From positions 39,331,303 to 39,395,302 of the forward strand of contig NC_091935.1 of the NCBI RefSeq assembly GCF_041260155.1: DNA of 64,000 nucleotides, written 5' to 3'. Position 1 is the stretch's first letter. Every line of letters begins with the position of its first letter. The notes beneath the pieces are model-generated. The model saw nothing but the letters and a program-made list of their open reading frames with translations. It had not been told where the DNA came from and ran no database searches. The stretch is from Ptychodera flava (Eukaryota; Hemichordata; Enteropneusta; Ptychoderidae). Both the position numbers and the translations under genes were made by a program. This document shows positions 50,501 to 61,896 of the stretch, in pieces.

Positions 50501-53500
50501 ATTGGTTGCCGCAGTGTCTTTCCAGGTGTTGCCACTTTTGAAGGAATTCAACACTCGGTATTTTGGCCTGGTAAGTATTCTTTAAGGTGTACCTGTAGGC
50601 TACGTGGTACTGAATAGGGGCCACTTAGGTTTCAACACATTCGATACTCTTGGCTTTCGCTTATACCCCGTTGTATGAGTAACTGGGATCGGAAATGGGA
50701 AAGGCTTAATTAATATCCATCTTTGCTAATATTAATTCTCGTTTGGCTTACAGATGGCCACCTCTACTTGTTTCGGTGAAAATTTGACTTTCAATTGGAC
50801 AAAACATTGTGTATGACTTTCTTCTGTGTGTTATTTAGGCCTATGAAAAATATGAAAATTGCATATATATTGTTGTCAAATATCTCAAATCTTAGATTGT
50901 AAGAGATAGGCTTAGGCTTCCCTGTAATCATACAAATGAGTTAAATGGGAATTTATTGGAGTAGATTACAGTAATCGAAGAGAATGATTGACACTATAGA
51001 AAGACTTATCTCGGATTGCGGGGACCTAACTATAAAAGAACAGCACAGAATACTTGCCGGATGTATTGACTGTTCATGTACAGTACAGGCTAGTACAACA
51101 TGGAATGTAAAACATACAAATCAAAGAAGTGGCAAATTTTCTCAACTTTTCACAAAGTTTATATTCCATCATTACTATCAGGATTAGGATTTTCCAAATC
51201 TATAAATAAGCTATTACTTGATTACACCTTGATTCAGCATGACCAACATTTTGCATTTGCCACGCAACCAGCCATGCCCGTCCCTGGGATCGCGAACAAT
51301 GCCTTTAACGAAGCTATTGAACGCTTTTTGTGAATTGTGTAAGAATGTCCTCTCTGTGGAGTATAATGTGTGAAGCCGTTGTCAAGCTCGCTTGACTCTG
51401 ATGATTATGTTGACTTATTTTTTTCTCACTGCTGGTGGCTGATCTAGCTCGAAAGTTAGATCAATCTAGTCTCTCTGATTCGATCATGCTGGTGGGAATG
51501 GTATCTTCAAGCATTGACCCTAAAATGTCCGTTTGTAGGGTCTTTGCTTCAAAGACGTCAGGGTCTAACATTGGTTAAATGTCATCCATGATAAGAAACT
51601 AATGATAGATTCACTCACAAGGCATTTTAAACATTGAGGTGTCAATGGGAATATAAGCCTTTTAGTCATTTTCTGAGGTTTGTCTCGCCTTCTTATTGCT
51701 TGGTGTAGAGAGTGTTTGTTCGCCTTCTGTTTACTATTTAGTTGCGTAATTTGAATGCGTTCTGTGACATTTGGCTTTTCGGGTTTTAGTTCCAGAATTA
51801 TTTTGCTATTGAATTTTAGTACCTAGTCGAAAATGTAATCCTCATTGGGAGTATATAGTGTTCTGCGTTGTAAAATAATTTCGAAAAATTGGTTATGATC
51901 TCTTGTTTTCTGGTAAGGAAGGTAAAGTGTTGTCGATCCATCTTATCTTATTATGAAGAAGCTATGTGGATTAATGGTGATTGGTTTTCAGCGATAAAAG
52001 ATTCTCTCGTGTTCCCGTGTGGTATTAAAAGTAACACTATTAATAGTGAGCTCTGATTTGCCAAGACGGTCACGTGACTGTGCATGTATTTACGATATAC
52101 TGTAAAGTTGGCCATTCTGTCTCCAAAGTGGGTTTCTTTCACATTGTTTGTATTTTTATCACAAGTTTCAATATACTGATATAATATAGCGATAAACAAC
52201 CCCTATAAGTTGGGTACGCCACTCGAGCTCGGTTTTGACCATTTCACTCCTTATACACACGACTGAAGTTCGTGCGTATATGTTGTTTACCGGTCAAAAC
52301 CGTGTGGTATCCTTTCAAAGTGGTGCTTTATTGCTTATATATCTCTCGCGATACAATTAAAGAAAAGGGATTGATTGTTGCTGCTGTCATATCAACTTTG
52401 CATGACGACTATGACATCCAATTTAGTGTTTGTGGGTTTGGAATATATAATTTTTGACATATTATAGCTGTTAACTTTCTTTCCCTAATTTGAGTTATTG
52501 AAATGAGTAAAACGTCTTTTATTAACCACCATTTTAGCTTTTTAGTGCTATTCAATGCCTATAGAGTATTTTTCTATGTTCCTTTTAACAAGTAAATGTC
52601 AGTAAAGTAACACAAACTTTTGAGTTTAGGCATTTTCACTGCATAATTTTTGAGTTTACCCCATCAAGCCATATCTTGTTGGAAAAACAACTGCGTTAGT
52701 GTTTCAGAGATATGATATTTATGTGGCTTCCTTATTCGCTGCGTTTGGTAGGAGAGGAAACATTACCCATACCCCTATCCCTTAAATGTATATTATAGAG
52801 GGATGTACGGCATACCATATATTAGGTAAACAATCGACGCACCCCATAAGTCTCAAGAAGATACACTCTTTTAATGTTTTTTACTTCTCTATTGCATTAA
52901 GTTCTTTCAAATGATATATAAATACCTTGTAAAAATTGTTTGGAGGAACATGAACTTAATTATTGGGTTTGAAATTAAGCAAATTATACAATTTACATTT
53001 CATGTCCGATATAAAATCTAATCGATTTTTCAATATCGATTTATCCCCATTTAGTTGTATACCAATGGTAAGGGGATTATCTGGGCTTTCTAAGAATGTA
53101 TTGTTTATGGTACTTTTTTGTTTTTCCCCTAACCCATTCGTATTTTACTACGGAGGGCGTGACAGCCCTTCACAAACACTATCACACACCATCAGTTAAA
53201 TGGAAAATAAGCAAATTATGACAGCTGAGAATACTAGCTAACAGAAAATCATAGTGGGTAAAATACCTTAGAGGGGATGATTTCGATACCTGGCCAACGG
53301 ACTAACTGTTTTGTGCATATTGTTCAAAAAATCACTTAAAATTTACACAAACTGGACGGCTTAAGCTTTGTAACTTTCAAATATGCAACTTTCTCCAATG
53401 AAACTATACATGTTTGAAAAAGCCAATTTCAGAGCTTTCAAACGGTATAATATTTATATGGTTTCATAATTCATGGTTCAAGGCAGAACGGGAAACATTA

Positions 53501-56500
53501 CCCCTACCCTTATATTATAATTTTGTTTAAAAAATCACTTAAAATTGACACAAACTGAAAGGCATAAGCTTTGTAACTTTAAAATATGGACTTTTCCTAA
53601 TAAGACTATACATGTTTGGAAAGGCCCATTTCAGAGCTTTCAAACAGTATAACATTTATATGGTTTCATAATTCATAATTCGAGCCAGAAAGGGAAACAT
53701 TACCCCTACCCCATATGTTGTAATTTTCGTTCTTAAAAATGTCTTAAAATTGACACAAACTGAAAGGTTTAAGCTTTGTAACTTTAAAATATGGACTTTT
53801 CCCAATAAAACTATACATGTTTAGAAAGGCCAATTTCAGAGCTTTCAAACAGTATAACATTTATATGGTTTCGTAATTCATGATTCGAGGCAGAAAGGGG
53901 AACATTACCCCTACCCCATATGTTGTAATTTCGTTCTTAAAAAAATGACTTAAAATTGACACAAGCTGAAAGGCATAAGCTTTGTAAGTTTAAAATATGG
54001 ACTTTTCCCAATAAAACTATACATGTTTGGAAAGGCCCATTCCAGAGCTTTCAAACAGTATAACATTTATACGGTTTCGTAATTCATGATTCGAGGTAGA
54101 AAGGGAAACATTACCCCTACCCCATATGTTGTAATTTCGTTCTTAAAAAATTACTTGAAATCGACACAAACCGAAAGGTTTAAGCTTTGTTTCTTTTAAA
54201 TATGCAACTTTTCCCCATAAATCTATATAAATTTAGAAAGGTCTGATGCAGCACTTTCAAAAAATGTAACATTTTTATGGTTTCATCATTCATGATTCGA
54301 AACAGAACGGGAAACATTACCCCTACCCCTTATGTTACACACGGATATGTGGAATACCGCGTAATAAGAAAACAAGCTCATGCACCCACTAAATCTCAAG
54401 ACACATACTTTTAATGTTGTTTTTCTTGTTTATTGCACTGAGTTCTTCCAAAAAATATATAAATACCTTATGAAAAATTGTTTGGAGGAACGGGAACTTA
54501 ATTATTGAGTGTGAAATTTAGCAAATTTTACGATTTACGGCCAATGGCCAATATAAAGTCTAATCGACATTCGAATATTAATTAATCCCTATTAAGTTAT
54601 ATATCAATGAAAAGGCCACGATCTTGGCTTTCTAAAAATGTAACGTTTATAGTATTTTATTGTTTCTGTTTCCGTCGAGCGGTAGATACGTGACCCCTAC
54701 CCCATTGTTGAAATCCAAGATGGCGGCCAAGATGGCGGCAAAGATGGCGCCAAATGAACCCCATGGGACACGATTTGATTTTGGGAACATCAAAATTCAT
54801 TAAATATAGACCCTAAGGATTACAAAAATGTAGGTTAAAAAAATACATCCATGGGGTGCATGGGAACCCTACCTTCCGACTAGACTATATGAGAATATTG
54901 TCAAATAAACGCACACTGGTTTTGTGTTCATTTTTTGTATTCATGCTTTTTAACCTCTGACCCACTCGCCTTCTCTTATTGGAATCAAACAAAGATATTT
55001 ACTTACTTTGCAACTATTGGAATTTACTTGTACAGTTCACTTCCCATTATTAACACAATTTTCAACTGAGAAATATAACCCGTCAGAGATAAAACCTACT
55101 GTACATGTACAGTAAGTTCTACATTCAGAATCAAGTTAGGTATGTTTACTCTGTCTGGATCTTATTCTAATTGTAATGAAAGTGCTAATCTCTGCCATCA
55201 GTACACAAGTGTGCTGTATGAAAACATCTTAATGACCTATTTATGTACCAATTTATACTGTAAGTATCAATCCTCCAAGATTTCTTTGTAAGCAGTATAC
55301 AAATGATTAGAAGAATTGGTTTCACTGAGGTTCAGTATACCAGATGTGAGGATAGCCAGTAGTCAGCCAGTGGTCCAAGGTCAAGGATGGAGAAATATTT
55401 TGCTCAGAGCTATGCGCTGGACCAAAGGACCTATGAATCATGACTTTTATTATGATGAACAGATATTTATGCTAGATTAGCCAAGTAGACTGTATGACAG
55501 TAGCATTAACTTTAATTTTGAGCCCAGGAAAGATCATATAGTGTACTGCAAGTGTTCGCAGTCATTTTGTCGAAAGCAAAGCTTGTACATATTTCTCTCA
55601 GACTGACATTTTTATTTGTTGTTGTTAGATTGGTTTGTGCAGTGAGTTACACAACAGCTATGGGAGAAAAAATGTATTTCAGGAAGTTTTTCAAATTTCA
55701 GGTAGGTATATAACTTGATAGTTAAATGAGGTAATGGTTAGCTGTCTGCAGCAAGTTATGAATTATGCTATGAAGTTATGAAGCTATGGCATAACTTTGA
55801 TACAAAGAAACGCATCTGGAAAATTTATATAAACAAGCACTATAGACAAGTTACACTGAAGATTAAATAAACTGCTTTGTTAAAAAATAATGGGACATTT
55901 TCTCGGCCCTTTTTGAAATATTACATGGTGATTCCTATTAAATGGTCACTACAGTTATATTTAAAATTCAGCGGCAAACTAAATTGTAAGGTAGTTCATT
56001 AAATACATGTGAAAGACTATGAGTATGGGCCAAACTGCACAGGGACTTTCACAGTTCTCTCTTTACAATTTGCCATTTCATTCTCCACACCAAAAGCCCA
56101 AGAAAGTTTTTGGCTACTACACTGAAAATTTTCAAAACTGTCCAGTCTTTCTTACCACTTTGGGATTTCCCCTGGTGCAACTGTTTGTCCTTTCTCTGAA
56201 ATTGAATGGCTTGGGGAGTTTGTGTCACTGATATACAGTATGCACCTGATGAGGAGACCCACTGCAACTTACTTGTCAATCTCTTTATTATAAGTGTGAG
56301 CTGATCATCACTTTTTTTAAATATATGTATACTGCTTGTTTCAACTTTAGGTTTTGAAACCTTTAGATGTGAAGACAAAGTTCTATAATGCAGAGGTGAG
56401 ATATTTAAACATTTAATCTTATTCATTTCAATCACTGCCTAACATTTAGTACACAGTGGATTACTATAATATGAATGAGTACATAGCCATGAGTTGAGCA

Positions 56501-59500
56501 CTGCCAGTATATACAGTGTTTGGCATTTATATTTAGGCTAAGGTCCAGTTAAGTACTTTTACCTGTTCCAGCAATTCATAAAGTTGGACTTGAAAGTGTA
56601 CACTACTGTTATAAAGTGTGTACAGAGTATGTAACATCATCATATTACTTCATCTTCTTAAACAATAGACAGCTTTCTCGACTGTCTAATTAAAGCCGCA
56701 CTTTTCAATCCCAGGTTCTCGCATTAGTGAGTTCTCCTCCTAGTCATGAAAACACATGGCCAGTATGATGTTTGATTTCTATAACATTAATTACACAAAC
56801 TGATCTCAACCTTTCTTCACATTTTGCTAATCCTGCAAACAGAGTTTATGCAAGCTTTTGATTGACGGTCGGTTCAAATCGCCAATGGTCATTGATTCCC
56901 CACCACAAACGCTCGAATTTCCTAAAAAATTGTCTTCCAGTCACGTTAAACTTTGAATATAACCACAGAGTTCAATTGGCAACAACCTCACGCTGACCGC
57001 TTGGCAGTCTGTCTGTGTTTTTGCGGCCGGGGAAAACTAAAAAGTGACATTTTCAGGAGCGTGTACCTGCGTGTTGCCTGTTTGGTGTCCACTTACACAA
57101 TGAACGCCGCCATACCTTGGCGTCCTTTTAAAGGGAGGCTCCGCCTTTAAACGAGTAATTTTTTTGTTTACATCCTTATGTTTATTAATCATAAAATCTA
57201 TTCCAACTTTGCTTTTACAAGTTGAAATTTCATAATATGCCTGTATCAATACAGCCTGCAATATAAAGGCAACTTTTGCTGATTCTTTCACTGTTTTTGT
57301 TATGGTTTTTGTTTTGTATGCCAAATGCAAAATCATGTTCTACTCCCCAAAGCATGTTGAAACACCCTCTATTCACTTGTCAACATAGCATCTACAACTG
57401 TAAAATGCACTGTTATTTCTTACACGTGAATTCTAATCTAGACTAGAATTCACTTGTCAACAATAACAATGCAATCTGCACATGTACAGGCTGAGTTCAC
57501 CAGCTGAATACTGTGTATCTCAGCATGCTGTGGGGAGTAGAACAAGAAACTGTGCTTGACATTAAAAATAAAAATAGTGAAAAGAATCATCAAAAGGTAC
57601 AGCTACTGGCCTTTTAACCCTTTGCACCCTGACCCCCTTGTACTCTATGACATCATCGGACATTTCTGTTCGAGCCGGGTTCAAAGGGTTAACAAAGGAC
57701 CAGTATCCTGACAATATCAAGAATTTCCCCAATATATACATCTGTGTTTCTTACAATCCTACAACATCTGTCATCTTACAGCAGAGATGCGCGTGTCATG
57801 TTTATAACACAGCAACTAATAACACAGATCTTCTTCCCTATATTTTATTGCTTGCATATTGATCCTATTTCCATGTCTAGGACTACGTAGTAAGTTGTAG
57901 ACCATAACAATTAAAATGCTTTAAGTTCTATCCACAACAATTACCTTCTTCTTCTGCCTACTTTCTGAGCTGTAAGGGTGATAACTCCTCCAGTAGTTCA
58001 AAATTGGTGATGGTTTAACCTTTGACCTTATAATTAGTCATCTTGCAGAACCAACTCCCAGCCATAATTTGCCTTTCGTCCAGTAGAAACACACTTAGAC
58101 ATATTCCAGTGCAATTATCTGGTAAATTCTGATGATATATGCCACATTTTGGCCGATAGCTATGATGGTAAATTATTTCAAACACTGGCTGTGATTTGGT
58201 TATGTCTTTTTTATGAATCTGTATGTAAATATTACTCATGTCATTCACCCCATGGAATGATCTCAACCGAATGTGCTGGTAAAATATCATCATTTTATTC
58301 CTTAAGGACCATTTGATAATGAATGCGATGGGTGAGGTAGACTGTATTACAGCAGATTACATAACATATCAATTTTTGTTTATGCACCAACATCTCCAAT
58401 AATACAGTGGTTCAAAGTTTTCTTCTGAAAATTAGAAAGAATAGATTTTGGAGGAGCTATGTGTAAAAGTGTAATGAAATCTACAAGTCCAGTAATGGAA
58501 AAGTTACAATTTATTTTGAGATCAATGCAACGTTGACAAGTACATAATTGTGATGGCAATATAACAAAGATACAGTAAAGCGTGATAGTTTGATGATTGA
58601 CTCAAATTTTGTAACTTTTGTCCAATGAAGTATTTTCTCATTGTGAAAAATACTATTTCTATGGCAAATCAAGCACAGGGTTTTCATTGAAATTGAGGGT
58701 TACAATTGTCTGTTTCATAATTTCACATGAAGTAATCATCATTATTCATCAGTTATGAAAAGTTTCAGCATGACAAGATACTTGGTACATCTATCTGATT
58801 TGGTGCAAATATGGTATCCTTGGGGATTCTATCAATCTCTTCTTCTCATTCATGGAAATATGATCTATTCATTTCCACAAGACATTCCCTAACATGTCTT
58901 GAACTGTTTGTATTTACAGTCCAATGCAGTATATCTGGAAGCCCAAATTCAAAATATAACAAATGGTCCAATGGTAATGGACAAAGTAACGTTAGAACCA
59001 TCAGCGTTGTATACAGCTCAAGAACTCAATTCAGTACCGAACAGTTCTGAAGGGTAAGTGTTTAAATTTGATATTCCTGAAAACCTCAATATTTTTTTAG
59101 TTCAATGCAGAAGTTAACATCATGAAAAAGAGTGCTTTAAAATGGAACACTTCCCACAGTGAGTGCTTACTAGACCAATAGCTAAAAAGTTTTGTTTCAG
59201 GATAATAATTTAACCACCCAGTGGGTTAGATAACGAAACCCACAACCAAACAGGTGATGTCATTCAATATTGAAGTTATATGTCATTGTTTTTTAAATAC
59301 AATGAGAAAAGAAAAAGGGTTTCAAATTAGGTTCCCTTTGAAATATTTTGTATAAGTTGTGACCCTGGTTGCTTTTGTTTATTAAACATGGCAGATTTTC
59401 CAAATTATGACATCCTAAGAGGACCATTTTCAACTGCAGCCATTCAACAAAACAGCAGAAGTTCAAATGAGGAATGATATTGATATTCCAAGCAATTTCA

Positions 59501-61896
59501 AGGTTTTATCTGGTGAAACTTCCGCACAATATGGAGTATATTATATTCTGTAGCTCATAGCATTGACATTCTCTGAAATGTTCAAAACCCGAACCAGTAT
59601 TAAAAGAGGAAGTCACATTGTGTGTATTTTTGTTGTAATTTCTACTTACAGTGAAACTACATTTGGTAATTTGAATTATTTGAATCCAATGGATACAAGA
59701 CAGTATCTGTTCTGTCTGACTCCAAAGTCAGTGGAGACACATGACAAGAGTACCACAAAGGGTGTTACCAACATTGGCAAATTAGATATTGTGTGGAAGA
59801 CTCATCTTGGTGAGAGAGGAAGATTGCAGACAAGTCAGCTGCAGAGAATGGTAAAAAATTTGAATTTATAACTTTTAAGATTTATCATCACTTTGTAACT
59901 GTTTGGGCATGTATGTCATCCTGCTAGCATATTACACTAATGTGTAAATAAGTGCAAAATAATAAAAACACAGGTGATCAGATAGAGACACATGGCTCTT
60001 CATGTCAGGTGGTTTTGCTTGTCTTTCATGACAGCTGGTGTCAGTCGGTTGTGTACCAGTACATACATGTCCCTGTACGATGTTGGCTGTATTTGAATAT
60101 TTCATAAATTTACAGTTTACTTTCAGTGTAGAGCATTAATAATAACTTGAAGCAGCTTGACTCTGGACATAACACAACAAGTAGATTCCTTTCCATGGCC
60201 TGTTGTATGTTGTACATACATGTACTGGCAAATCCATCCAGACTAATGTGGATTGGATTAGAAGTACCGGTAATATTAAACTATTGCAGATTATGTAAAT
60301 ATTAAATTTGATCAAAACGAGCATATGATTTTAATATTTCGTTTCCTTTTCAGGCTCCAGGGTATGGTGATATCAGGCTGACCATTGAACAGATTCCTGA
60401 TGGTGTACAATTAGAACAGTCATTTGAGGTCAAATGTAAAGTTACCAATTGTTGGTAAGTGAGATGATCTATATTTTGATGATTGAATGAACAAGCAGGT
60501 CTGTACTGGTTGAAGAGAGAAACAGACATCTCTTCAAACATGTTCATATCCCTAATGCACAGATGGCAGAGAAGCAGTGTGTTAAGTCGTCAAGCCAACT
60601 AATCAGAGAGCTGAAGGGAGCTATGAGTTTCACTGTGCTGTCAGTAATATTGTGATGTTCCTGTTGTGAACCTACATCTACCGTATCTTTTCAGAAAAAA
60701 ACACAATATTCAGACAGTTTCAATATGAGTGCGATGCTGATTGAAATACATTCTTGTGATAGGAGAAAGTGTTCTCATGTCACCAAGTGACATTGAGTTG
60801 CATCAGTGGTCTGCTATTAGCGCAATCTTGACACTTGATTAAAGGGGACAGTTCTCAATCCCTGGTTCTTGCATTAGTGGTTGTTGACATTGACTGTCTA
60901 TATGATTATAGTCCTTTGTTTTCCTTTTAAAGTTGTGTTCAGTCAGAGCTGATAAGAAACCTGCCCCTATAAGTACAGTATTGGTACATTGTGTAATTCC
61001 ATGTAGGTACACTTTCTCTAAGAAACTGTAGAGTTCAACTAGTGTTCAGTATTTATGGATCTATGGATCATTTTATCCTAATATGATATACATTGTATCT
61101 GTATGTGATTCTCCCCAGTGAACGTACCATGGATCTATTACTGGTATTGCAAAACCAAAATAATGGTTTACATTGGTGTGGTATATCTGGCAGACAGCTT
61201 GGTAAACTGGAACCCAGTGATAGCATGGTCTTAACTCTCAACTTACTGGCATCAATACCTGGTTTGTTGGTGAGTAACCTTGTATAATTTACCATGTGTG
61301 ACATAACATACTTGTAAACTTTGTTGAATGTTACTACGATGAGCTCCCTATTAAAGGTAAGCACAATGATGAAGAGATGTACTGGTATAGATCATATAGC
61401 CAGTGATGTACACAAACAGCCTTGCTTTGTATCAGCTCTCCCCTGGATTATGTGTGCATTCTCGTGCAAAATACCAGCATCAAGTCACAAGATAGATTAA
61501 AATGAACTGGAGAATGATTGATAACACTGCTGACTGTAAATTTATGGCGAGTGAATTTCACTTATACACACCGTGTTCTGTGATTCAGGAGTCAATAGCT
61601 GTGTTATATTTTACATTTACCTGGAGTTGATAGAGTAATATAAGACTTGTCTGCAAGAAAACATGTCGTCAACAGCACCTCTCAATCCTTGAAATTTATG
61701 TGCGAATTCATCTATATGACCCATTGCAATATCTTTGCATTATAGACCGCAAACAGTTTTCTCACTGTATTTCTACTTCTTCCATGTCTAGAGCATATCA
61801 GGACTAAGGCTGACAGATACCTACCTGAAGAGAACTTATGAACATGACGACATTGCACAGATATTTGTCTACTCACAGCAAGAAACTGGAGCATAA
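37724..61896 (+). CDS. TRAPPC13: TRAPPC13, TRAPP complex subunit 13
   Basis: Ten coding exons: 37724-37778, 46863-47031, 47483-47698, 55629-55701, 56351-56395, 58920-59053, 59652-59850, 60354-60454, 61119-61269, 61792-61896. GT-AG throughout, phases agree, product 415 residues, near the vertebrate length. Diagnostic blocks: [101 protein letters not shown] and [18 protein letters not shown]13 is a peripheral subunit of the metazoan TRAPP tethering/GEF complexes acting in ER-Golgi and Golgi traffic and autophagy. The first ATG (37724) has an in-frame TAG upstream; the second, at 37736, matches the vertebrate start better ([14 protein letters not shown]), so either may be used. Introns 1 (9.1 kb) and 3 (7.9 kb) are swollen by mobile elements. 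Confidence 0.96.
37922..38064. mobile_element. foldback hairpin in TRAPPC13 intron 1
   Basis: Imperfect ~65-base arms: CCACAGACACTCG... and TACAACCAGTA at the left are answered by TACTGGTTGCATCAG and CGAGTGCCTGTGG at the right, around the AT-rich centre near 37995. MITE-like, no ORF. Confidence 0.7.
40715..40935 (-). repeat. minisatellite, left arm of the inner element
   Basis: Roughly three to four copies of a ~59-base unit built from GTCGTTCTGTTTGAGCTGC and CTCTTCAGTTTGTAATTGC words. It is the reverse complement of the right-arm array. Confidence 0.9.
41140..41239. repeat. tandem duplication of a 44-base block
   Basis: GGTACGGCGAGACAGCT plus 27 further bases at 41140-41183 recurs at 41196-41239 with one mismatch. 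Confidence 0.85.
41447..41538. repeat. (TA)n microsatellite
   Basis: About 46 TA units in the middle of the inner element. Confidence 0.98.
41548..41657. repeat. tandem array of palindromes
   Basis: Three and a half units of about 33 bases; each has the self-complementary core TTGCCACGCGCGTGGCAA (one copy degraded) and the linker TAGCCAAGTTGCC. Starts right after the TA tract. Confidence 0.85.
43340..43730 (+). repeat. minisatellite, right arm of the inner element
   Basis: About six to seven copies of AATTACAAACTGAAGAGCGC then GTCAAAACAGAACGACGC and CAGCTCAAACAGAACGACGC. It gives a long repetitive ORF that is not a gene. The copy number differs from the left arm. Confidence 0.92.
45568..45803. 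repeat. GGACCGGTCCCAGTTGGCTT minisatellite
   Basis: About eight diverged copies of GGACYGGTCCCAGTTGGCTT, some joined by CAAAATGCACTC. The core GGACCGGTCC is palindromic. It starts about 90 bases after the outer element and abuts the TTAA of the next MITE. Confidence 0.88.
45808..46082. mobile_element. piggyBac-like MITE, 275 bp
   Basis: The ends CCCTTTTCCTGCCA and TGGCAGGAAAAGGG are perfect 14-base inverted repeats. TTAA precedes (45804-45807); the right side reads TTGG, a decayed TTAA. CCCTTT-first ends with TTAA are typical for piggyBac. A diverged relative lies at 27966-28250. Confidence 0.8.
46863..47031 (+). CDS. TRAPPC13: TRAPPC13 exon 2
   Basis: Completes Val, then [27 protein letters not shown] and LLTLPQNF plus two bases. 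Acceptor CCTTGCAG, donor GTGAGT. Confidence 0.93.
47483..47698 (+). CDS. TRAPPC13: TRAPPC13 exon 3
   Basis: [20 protein letters not shown] through [14 protein letters not shown] to VKELGTH plus two bases. Acceptor CATACAG, donor GTAAGA. Confidence 0.94.
47987..54887. mobile_element. 6.9-kb foldback element in TRAPPC13 intron 3
   Basis: The left arm (47987 to about 49890) and right arm (about 53000 to 54887) are inverted copies. The outermost 200 bases (GTCGGAAGGTAGGGTTCCCA and onward, including the repeated GCCATCTTGG words) match almost base for base. Each arm holds five tandem ~204-base units with GGGGTAGGGGTAATGTTTCC (starting near 48546, 48750, 48954, 49159, 49362 on the left). On the right a further block at about 52733-53080 is a direct relative of 54280-54670. 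The loop, about 49890-52730, has only short ORFs I do not recognise. Flanks share TAT; the target duplication is unclear. Confidence 0.85.
49890..52732. other. loop of the foldback element, no gene recognised
   Basis: Single-copy sequence between the arms. Small ORFs on both strands (longest about 80 codons, for example 51100-51333 + and 49961-50203 -) carry no motif known to me. If the element had a coding part it should be here, but it is either decayed or of an unknown kind. Confidence 0.5.
55629..55701 (+). CDS. TRAPPC13: TRAPPC13 exon 4
   Basis: [15 protein letters not shown] then [10 protein letters not shown]. Acceptor TTGTTAG, donor GTAGGT. It lies about 740 bases after the right end of the foldback element. 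Confidence 0.94.
56351..56395 (+). CDS. TRAPPC13: TRAPPC13 exon 5
   Basis: A 15-codon exon, [15 protein letters not shown]. Acceptor ACTTTAG, donor GTGAGA. Confidence 0.93.
56690..56735. repeat. dispersed repeat, copy 1
   Basis: TTAAAG..., then TCAATCCCAGGTTCTCGCAT and TAGTG, resembles the piece at 60839-60882 with few differences. Both start at TTAA, so they may be ends of a TTAA-targeting family. Confidence 0.55.
57274..57597. mobile_element. ~320-bp inverted-repeat element in TRAPPC13 intron 5
   Basis: TTTTGCTGATTCTTTCACTG and TTCTACTCCCCAAAGCATG at the left are answered by CATGCTGTGGGGAGTAGAA and CAGTGAAAAG-type sequence at the right. The centre, near 57434, is GTGAATTCTA...TAGAATTCAC. 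MITE-like, no ORF. Confidence 0.7.
57618..57688. mobile_element. 71-bp TTAA-flanked miniature element
   Basis: TTAA at 57614-57617 and 57689-57692; ends CCCTTTGCACCC and GGGTTCAAAGGG are inverted with one mismatch. It looks like two piggyBac-type ends with almost nothing between. Confidence 0.7.
58920..59053 (+). CDS. TRAPPC13: TRAPPC13 exon 6
   Basis: [20 protein letters not shown] then [12 protein letters not shown] and [10 protein letters not shown] plus two bases. Compared with vertebrates about eight residues before YLEAQIQN are missing, as if a small optional insert were absent. Acceptor TTTACAG, donor GTAAGT. Confidence 0.92.
59652..59850 (+). CDS. TRAPPC13: TRAPPC13 exon 7
   Basis: [20 protein letters not shown] through [20 protein letters not shown] to SQLQRM. 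Acceptor ACTTACAG, donor GTAAAA, the weakest donor of the gene. Confidence 0.94.
60354..60454 (+). CDS. TRAPPC13: TRAPPC13 exon 8
   Basis: [18 protein letters not shown] to VKCKVTNC plus two bases. Acceptor CTTTTCAG, donor GTAAGT. Confidence 0.93.
60838..60882. repeat. dispersed repeat, copy 2
   Basis: TTAAAGGGGACAGTTCTCAA then TCCCTGGTTCTTGCATTAGT; relative of 56690-56735, in TRAPPC13 intron 8. Confidence 0.55.
61119..61269 (+). CDS. TRAPPC13: TRAPPC13 exon 9
   Basis: [33 protein letters not shown] and [12 protein letters not shown]. Acceptor CCCCAG, donor GTGAGT. Confidence 0.93.
61792..61896 (+). CDS. TRAPPC13: TRAPPC13 exon 10 and stop
   Basis: [20 protein letters not shown] then [14 protein letters not shown] and TAA at 61894-61896. 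Acceptor TGTCTAG. Confidence 0.93.
   Translation, partial: SISGLRLTDTYLKRTYEHDDIAQIFVYSQQETGA

Noticed and set aside
49961..50624. Three short minus-strand ORFs in the foldback loop as a transposase
   Set aside because: They are in different frames, each about 60-80 codons, and show no DDE or other known transposase motif.
56860..56900. GGTTCAAATC as a tRNA T-arm
   Set aside because: No anticodon arm, D-arm or acceptor stem around it. No tRNA gene was found in the window.
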